From Bactrocera neohumeralis (taxonomy: Eukaryota > Arthropoda > Insecta > Diptera > Tephritidae), in NCBI RefSeq assembly GCF_024586455.1, contig NC_065922.1, positions 16,984,089 to 17,048,088 of the forward strand: a DNA stretch of 64,000 bases. Direction: 5' to 3'. Below the pieces are notes generated by a model that was not told where the DNA came from, ran no database searches, and was given only the letters and a program-made list of their open reading frames with translations. This document shows, one piece after another, positions 57,841-64,000 of the stretch (position 1 is the first letter of the stretch; each line of letters begins with the position of its first letter). Position numbers and translations under genes: made by a program.

Positions 57841-59209
57841 TAGAGGTTTACCTCTACGAGTGATTGTACAGAAAAATAAGGTACATTTTGTAATACACAT
57901 ATGTATGTATGTATGTATGCAACAAGCATTTAAGAAGTTTTCCACGTACGCATAATTTATCGATTAACCCACTTTTGGAACTCGTGACCCTCGCAAAATA
58001 CGCATTTTTGTTATACTTTTCGAAAAGCTATATGCATACATATGTAGGTATGTTTCATGCTGTAGAGAAGTAATTGATCGATATAATCAGAAGAGTTGCC
58101 CCTATTGCAGTTTAGTGGTTACGGTCAACGGATGTACCCCGATTTCAAAACGAGAAAAGTCAATTAATTTTATCTGGATGTAGTTTCCATTGTGCTTAAC
58201 ATGCTATATTTTATTAAAATTAATGAACGTGAGCCACGTAAACTTATTACTAGCTAGTCCAATCTATAAAATAAAATGTAGAGCGCATACAAATTAATTA
58301 AAATAAATAATATAATTTAAAAAGATAATAAATAATAACAATAAAAAGAAGCGGCAAAGCTGAAGGGCAAACTGCGTACCATTTCTGTTGTAGGGTGGAG
58401 ATAAAGAGATAGCTTTGAAACACACTATTTTTCTTGTGGTGAGCTTCATACTGACTAACAGAGTATAGGTCTAATTAAAAAAAAAAGAAATACGAAAATG
58501 TTCTAAATGAAACAAAAAAAACACGTTTGAGCTGACAACGCGTCGAATGAGATAAGAAATTAATTCATTGTTAATTGTGATTCCGTGAAGTGTAGAATTA
58601 CCAAACATTTGCCAACGTAATTGACGGCAACAGTGACGACAATCACAATATGAGAATCTATTACAACGATTGCTCTAAGTGAGATTGCGATAGAGAGAGT
58701 AAGTGATTTGTTGGCGGAGCAGCGATGTGTATGGAACAAGTTAAGGCGCCATTGTATTGGAATTTGAAATCAATAGCAAGCAAAGTGGGTGACAACACAG
58801 CTTCTCAGAATGGAAATTTATTCAGTAGTTGCTTTGTTCAGTGACTAAATTCGCATAAAAACACATATAAACGAACATTTCCGTGCAAAAACTGTGGGGC
58901 GTAAGCGATAGATGAGCGTATATTGTTGTGTTTCTAAGTATAGTATCATGTACATACATATGTAAGTATATATAACTTATAATTCTGATTAATTGGATGG
59001 GAAAGCAAGCGCCAATAAGCAAAAACACAGAATTAACGATTGTCATGTTGTAGTTCTACTGCTGAAGGGAGCTTTCGCTGGAGAAATTGCTTGAGCCTTA
59101 ACAGATTTTTTTTACGATAATAAATATTCTTTGATGCTTTAAGTTTAAATAACCAATTTTATTGGGTCAATTGGTTTGCCAAAAAAGAAAAGTTCTTTTT
59201 CTTTATTTT
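57841..59209. other. No gene seen
   Basis: AT-rich DNA with ATGT microsatellite at 57900-57920 and 58030-58050. The reverse frame 58822-59046 has no domain. Confidence 0.55.
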
Positions 59210-60020
59210 AGTATGAAGAAAACATCAGCCGAAAGCAACCGTATTTCGGTGGAGGTTTATGCTGTTCAGCCGCTAGCTTAGCGAACGATCCAAAGTGGTT
59301 CCCACGAATTAAAGGTATTGGCTTTGGCTTCGAAGACGAAGAACGTTCTAGGTGACCAAAAAAATTGAGGAACTGGAAACATTACTCGATACTCAAGGTG
59401 TATTTAGTGGGATCAGAAGAGGCTGCTGTATTATGAGCTTCTAAAACTGGGTAGAATCGTTAATCAGAAACGCTACCGACAACAACGCATCAAACTAAAG
59501 CGGGTGATTGCCGAAAAAGTCCCGGAATTCGCGACTAGACACGAGGCAATATGTTTGGTAGCATATTGCAAGACGGGTTAAAAACTATTTGGAGAACTGC
59601 GACTGGGAAGTTTTGCCTTACACGCCTTATGGGGTGTTTGTCTTATTAAATTCTACAGCACCTCTAGAATATTGTTCTAAATTAGTTGATCCGAGTAATA
59701 ATTTCGCAGATACAGCCTTGAGAACTTGTGCGCTCGAAACTAGCGAGGCTAAGTGCGCCGTCTTTAAATGCATTTTTCACAAAACTATGTATTTGAAGTC
59801 GGTTGACAAGATTTCTCAAGGACAACTCAACCGATCTTCATGAAGATACAATTTTTTTTCCGAGGGGTCACCGAAAATGGTATCGCAATGGCCGAGTTTA
59901 AAATATTTTTTTTCCAAAAATGTCAGAATTTCTTTATTGAAAAAAAGCTGTTTTTTAACCGAGGAAACCCATATAACCCCTTATAGCACAGAGCTTGCAC
60001 CTTCCGACTACCATTTGTTC
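59210..60020 (+). mobile_element. Mariner remnant A with nested MITE
   Basis: Pieces in shifting frames: WFPRIKGIGFGFEDEERS near 59300, GSEEAAVL then GRIVNQKRYRQQRIKLKRVI and AEKVPEFATRHEAI (59440-59545), then ENCDWEVLPYTPY up to 59630, then after the insert STELAPSDYHLFRSVHQ (59985-60030), with the third catalytic aspartate in APSDYH. The MITE 59631-59980 splits the codons for PY and S. The second-aspartate box lies in the degraded part. No TIR was recognised at the 5' side. Confidence 0.82.
59631..59980. mobile_element. 350-bp MITE-like insertion with TTAT duplication
   Basis: Inserted exactly between codons of the mariner: 'ccttat' before it and 'ttatagcaca' after it, so TTAT (59627-59630, 59981-59984) is duplicated. 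The ends read GGGG... and ...CCCC, with a short inverted repeat (ggggtgttt vs ggggttatatgggttt). It encodes nothing recognised. The small frame 59589-59843 is a chance run from mariner into MITE. A related right end may lie at 26855-26885. Confidence 0.9.
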
Positions 60021-60029
60021 CGGTCGGTG

Positions 60030-60821
60030 CATCAACTGATGATCAACACAACAAATAAAGGAATTGGTGCTTGGGAATCGGTGATTAACAGTCAGAGATC
60101 TTACTGGCATCGCTAAAATATCGGAAGGATAAGTTAAAACAATGCTTTCGACTACCAGGATGTCATGAAACGTATTATTACACACAATGAGTCTTGGATT
60201 TATGCTTACGACCTTGAAATAGACGATCAATCTCCCAATATTGTGGGAAAGCAGAACAAGTAAAACCCATCAAAAATCAAGGTTATGTTGAGAGTTTTCT
60301 TCAATTATCGAGATGTGGTGCACTCCGAACTCCTTACGACCGGCCAAACTGTCAACACGGAATACTATTTGAGTCTTATGCGTCGTTTGCGTGAAGCTAT
60401 TCGTAAAAAGAGGACGGAATTATGAACCGACAACTCTTCATTTTTACACCATGATAATGCACCGGCGCATTCTGCATTGATTCTTCGTGAGTTTTTTTGA
60501 ATATTTTCAACCAATGTCGTGCCGCAAGCGCCGTATTCGCCAGACTTGGCTTTGTGTGACTTCTGGTTCTTCAGCAACTGACCGCTCCAGGGAAACCGTT
60601 TTGAGTCAATTGAAGACATTAAAAGTGAATCGCTATGCGCATTGAAGGCTATACCGGAAAGTGACTTTAACAACTATTTCGACGATGGGAAAACATGACA
60701 AATTGGCACATGTGTAGTGGGACTAAGAAAATTACTTTGAGAGGGACGACATAGATTTTGAAAAATAAATTAAGAATTTTAAAATTATGAAAAAAGTCTT
60801 ACTATTTTTTGCTCATAGTAG
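60030..60821 (+). mobile_element. Mariner remnant B, DD34D with 3' TIR
   Basis: Ends with 'aagtcttactattttttgct' plus 'catagtag' (to 60821) and TA, the same end as at 40691. The reading starts in the second helix-turn-helix (IKELVLGNR, LTVRDLTGIAKISEG near 60055-60130). Next is ITHNESWIYAYDLE near 60170-60215 (aspartate 1 replaced by asparagine in the GDESW box), then VFFNYRDVVHSELL and TGQTVNTEYYLSLMRRLREA, HHDNAPAHSALI with aspartate 2, and YSPDLALCDFWFF with aspartate 3, 34 residues apart. In-frame stops occur after RTEL and at REFF. The reverse frame 60365-60673 is a shadow. Confidence 0.88.
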
Positions 60822-62181
60822 TATGTGCCATATGTATTATATTATCTAGTTAAACTTGAATTTTCTCCACCAGACTCCGCAAGTATTATCAAACTCTCAA
60901 ATCTTACAACTGATGAGTTTTATTACGCTCATTAATATTTTGTTTTTATTTGCGGGTATTGAATAAAAATTCTTTCTAATAGTTGCTATTAATGCGAAAT
61001 TTTATTTAATGTTAAAAAATCCTCGCATCAAGTGGAAATATTTCAATTAACAATAATTGCCCAACTGGTTTCCGATTGCTTCCAAAGAAAATTGAATTTA
61101 GTTTTATTATATGAAAAGTGATTTTAAACAAACATGTAAAGTGTAGGCACATAGATCATATAACTAAGTGTAAATATGTACAAATGCATGCAGATAGATG
61201 CAACGCAACTTTATAACCTGTAAAAGTTCATTGCTCTAGGCAACAACACTGCGCCGGGAGAGGAAACAATAATGCAATTCAAGCGAAAAATTATCGCGTA
61301 AAATCAACAATGATCGGCAAATAGATAAATATTTACATAGGTATAGTTGATACAAACAATAAACACAGGCATGTAAATAAATGAGTGATTTCAGTTGTTT
61401 TGAGTTGGAAAAGACAAAATGCTACAACTTATATTGGAGGGGGTAATGATACTGAAATTAAAAACTGAGTTTAATCAGAAAAAAAAATATATTTTTTTAA
61501 AGCAACCGATAAGTTGAAGATTATGGTGCATATTTAGAAAAAGATTTTAAGAAATATAAAAAAAAAAGTTAAAAAAAATCTGGAGTATATAGAATTTCTA
61601 CGATATTGAGGTAAATTTTTCGTATATCAATTTTTTTTTTTTTTTTTTTTGAGAGCAAGAAAGTACTAACTAAGAAATTGAGAAGAGAACTTTGTTATTA
61701 GCTTTAAAATTTAAAATTACTCATCCAAATAACTCACCGATCATAGCAATTATGGCTGAAGACAAGTCTTATCTCAGTGCCGCACAAACATTTGTCACTT
61801 CGCATCAACAAGCCAAGAAAATGTTAATGACAACACGTGTAGACTGCTTAGACACTTGTACATACATATGTACATATGTATATACTTTGTCATAATTGTT
61901 ATATCGTAAAAACTGCATAATACGACTAGTAATATTACACTATACGACGGCAGCTAGACAAGTTTTCTCCAAGCAAATGTATGTATGTATGTATGTATAT
62001 TGACTTTCATAAACAAATAGACGTGTATAAAAAAGGTTTAGGAGAGCGAAATTATTATATATGGTTATTATATATTTGTACATAAGTAATAAATCTTTTT
62101 ATACAGGATGCTTTTAGAGGTATATATGGGATTTCCAAAGGAAATAACTGTCAAAGTATACACATAATTTTGACATTTATG
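60822..62181. other. No gene seen
   Basis: AT-rich unique DNA with a T run at 61630-61650. The frame 61692-61895 has no domain. Confidence 0.6.
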
Positions 62182-62349
62182 GCTGATTCACATAAAACTC
62201 TTCGCGCTTTCCTTGACATTTCATTGACAACGAAACAAAGAAACTAACGGTATGTCAAAATGAACGCTTTGCTTTCCGAGCTTCTCTCTAATAAAAATGG
62301 CAAATGTTTTTGAAGCAAAGCGAAGCGAAAGTTGTGTGTGAATCAACCC
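62182..62349. mobile_element. 168-bp MITE with TTATG duplication
   Basis: The left end 'gctgattcacataaaactct' and the reverse complement of the right end 'gggttgattcacacacaact' pair along most of 20 bases, extending into 'ttcgc'. TTATG flanks both sides (62177-62181, 62350-62354). It is short, has no coding capacity, and is self-complementary at its ends. The class is unassigned. Confidence 0.88.
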
Positions 62350-62519
62350 TTATGTTCAGTATAATTTAGCTAATTGCCATAGAAAAACTTATAAGGAAAA
62401 AATTTTCAAAAATCGTGGAAATTTATATCGAAAAGACGCATTTCATTGACAACCAGTTACATAAATTCGGAATTTGGAAGTGAAAACTCTTGAAAAGACT
62501 TTATAAGCTACTGTCTGTA

Positions 62520-62700
62520 CTTTTTGTTGAGCTCTGATAAATGAGAGCCTCCGCTGAATAAGTAAGACCAGACCGTTCCCACGACAGTCGGGTCTAAGTG
62601 ACCGAAACGTACTCGGATTTTTATCCCATCAACGCGCATCATACCTGGAAATTACTTCAGGAATGTTTTCTGCCGCTACAACAACAACAACAAGCAGCTG
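62520..62700 (+). repeat. Probable non-LTR 3' end fragment ending in CAACAA
   Basis: Contains 'cgttcccacgacagtcgggt', 'cggatttttatcccatc' and 'ttctgccgctacaacaacaa' repeats at the tail. A related piece without the tail lies at 63745-63830. Simple-repeat tails are common in non-LTR ends, but the element itself is not visible. Confidence 0.5.
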
Positions 62701-63532
62701 GAAACAAGCATTCGGCTTATTGACGGATTAAGTCAGTTTTACCGGAAGGAATGGTGCAAAGATTCGATCGAAAGGCAGATTTATACAGGACCCAGCCAAA
62801 GAAAAAATGCTGTATAATTTGTGTGCAATACGACCAGCTCGCTAGCCTCCTAATAAATTTGTTTCTATTTTATTTAAAATATAATTTTCCAACCAAAAAA
62901 GGCACCCTTTTGGTATACGTATCTGGGTATTAAACGCAAAATGAATGTGAAAGTATTTAAGCATGCAAAAAAATTAATAAAAACGTGTTTCTGAACCAAG
63001 CGTAAAAGCAATAGCAAACAAAAATAAACATTTTAACGGGAAAGCACAAACAAGATAGTAAAACGACGCTTAAAAGCACGCAATTTATATTTGTCAGCAT
63101 GTAATAGCTTGCAAATGTGCAATAGACAATCAAATTCTGCATTTCTGATAAAAAGTTTTGGTACTTCACTTTATTTTACGATGTTCTGTTGACAAATAAC
63201 TAGATTAATTGTGGACAATCAATAACAGGGGTCTTTAGTTGGTTTAAAATTACAAAATGTCAAGTAAACACTATATAAACATACAGACATACATAGTACA
63301 TATATTTGGATATTTATAATATGGCGACATTCTCAGCGCTTTCGAGTGCAATTATAAAAACTCTCGACGATGTTATTGAGATAAGAATTAAGCTAAAGCT
63401 TTATAGTAAAGCTTATAAGTTAGATAAAAAAGAATAGCAGGACAACTATGGATCGAATGGATATTAAAATATATAACACAAATAACATTTTTTTCTTCAA
63501 GTCAGGTGGTAAGGTTTAATCTGGTGAAAATA
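62701..63532. other. No gene seen
   Basis: AT-rich. Frames 62751-62933 and 62957-63169 have no domain. Confidence 0.6.
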
Positions 63533-63579
63533 TTGGGTAGTTTGATTAGAAAAACGAAAAGACTTTTTCGACTACCCAA
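63533..63579. mobile_element. 47-bp mariner remnant, two TIR ends fused
   Basis: The outer bases 'ttgggtagt' and 'actacccaa' are inverted, with TA on both sides (63531-63532, 63580-63581). The right part (tgattaga, acgaaaagactttttcgact) matches the 3' TIR of the element ending at 46775. Only the first nine or so bases of the 5' TIR remain before a direct fusion to the 3' end. Nothing is encoded. Confidence 0.85.
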
Positions 63580-63744
63580 TATATATGTACATATGAATAC
63601 GATTAAGAAATGAATTTGCAAGGTAAATGACTAAACAGCGACCTGATAGATATGATGTCCAAATTCTAAGAGAAATTCTAGTTCACCACGTTTTGTTTAT
63701 AGGAAAAAATACACTGCTAAGGGAAGAGGAAGACATGTTTTTTC
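63580..63744. other. No gene seen
   Basis: Short AT-rich spacer. The frame 63627-63830 runs into the next repeat and is not a gene. Confidence 0.55.
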
Positions 63745-63835
63745 GATACCCACGACAGCCGGTTCTACGGTACGGGAGTTCCCCGGAATTTTATTCGGCC
63801 AAGGGATGTTATTTTAAAGATCCAACATGAAGTTG
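63745..63835 (+). repeat. Dispersed repeat fragment related to 62573-62660
   Basis: 'cccacgacagccggttctac' and 'ccggaattttattcgg' echo the blocks at 62579 and 62614. Lacks the CAACAA tail. Confidence 0.5.
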
Positions 63836-64000
63836 CGCATAAATTAAACTTTGTACTTTTTGTAATCCTGAAAATCTTAATAATAAAAATTTTCAAATTT
63901 GTAATCCAAAACAACGGATTAAAAATTAAAATTTATTTTTCATCTCAAATAACGGATTGAAAAATCAAAACAAAATCTAATCTCAAAAAATGGTTTGAAA
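63836..64000. other. AT-rich window end, no gene
   Basis: Short echoing segments (aataacggattgaaaaat vs acaacggattaaaaatt) suggest a small local duplication. Otherwise nothing. Confidence 0.6.

Overview
The window reads as non-coding nuclear DNA of a higher fly, most likely a tephritid fruit fly. It is AT-rich, full of CA/TG, CAA and TATA microsatellites, and carries no open frame that I can defend as a host protein gene. The tephritid guess rests on mariner-like elements with DD41D catalytic spacing, a type first known from Ceratitis rosa and relatives, together with many other mariner lineages and an RTE-like non-LTR retrotransposon. No search was run. Every family name comes from motifs read by eye.

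The content is mainly a transposon graveyard. (1) Four decayed DD41D mariners lie at 3953-4785, 10612-11560, 34754-34975 and 47588-48800. The second keeps all three catalytic aspartates. (2) About a dozen other mariner/Tc1 remnants are present. Several are bounded by terminal inverted repeats (TIRs) and TA but have lost their interior: 54868-55755, 35542-36464, 46261-46775, 56498-57129 and a 47-bp remnant at 63533-63579. Others are 20119-21043, 40691-41340, 59210-60020 and 60030-60821, with a Tc1-like element at 25712-26810. (3) Five broken copies of one RTE-like retrotransposon lie at 1165-2632, 32092-33415, 43598-45310, 51090-52718 and 57145-57840. All have frameshifts, stops or deletions.

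Smaller TIR elements and candidate MITEs are at 49579-50276, 59631-59980 (inside a mariner), 62182-62349 and 19944-21635 (which hosts a mariner). Tandem arrays are at 9095-9850 (about 154-bp period), 13123-13470 (about 124-144 bp), 28470-29330 (about 145 bp) and 31434-31590 (19 bp). A dispersed repeat family that ends in a self-complementary hairpin recurs at 15300, 41515 and 52840. A near-perfect short hairpin lies at 12246-12299.

Layout: 1-660 A-rich; 660-6140 retrotransposon and mariner debris; 6140-9090 unique-looking DNA with CA and CAA repeats; 9.1-17.7 kb repeats and mariners; 17.7-25.7 kb mostly unique-looking, with the nested 19.8-21.6 kb complex; 25.7-36.7 kb Tc1, satellite, retrotransposon and mariners; 36.7-40.7 kb unique-looking, including a GC-richer segment near 37.5-38.6 kb that could be promoter or 5' UTR; 40.7-63.9 kb dense nested elements. 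No functional gene set or operon is visible. The interest lies in element birth, internal deletion and nesting.
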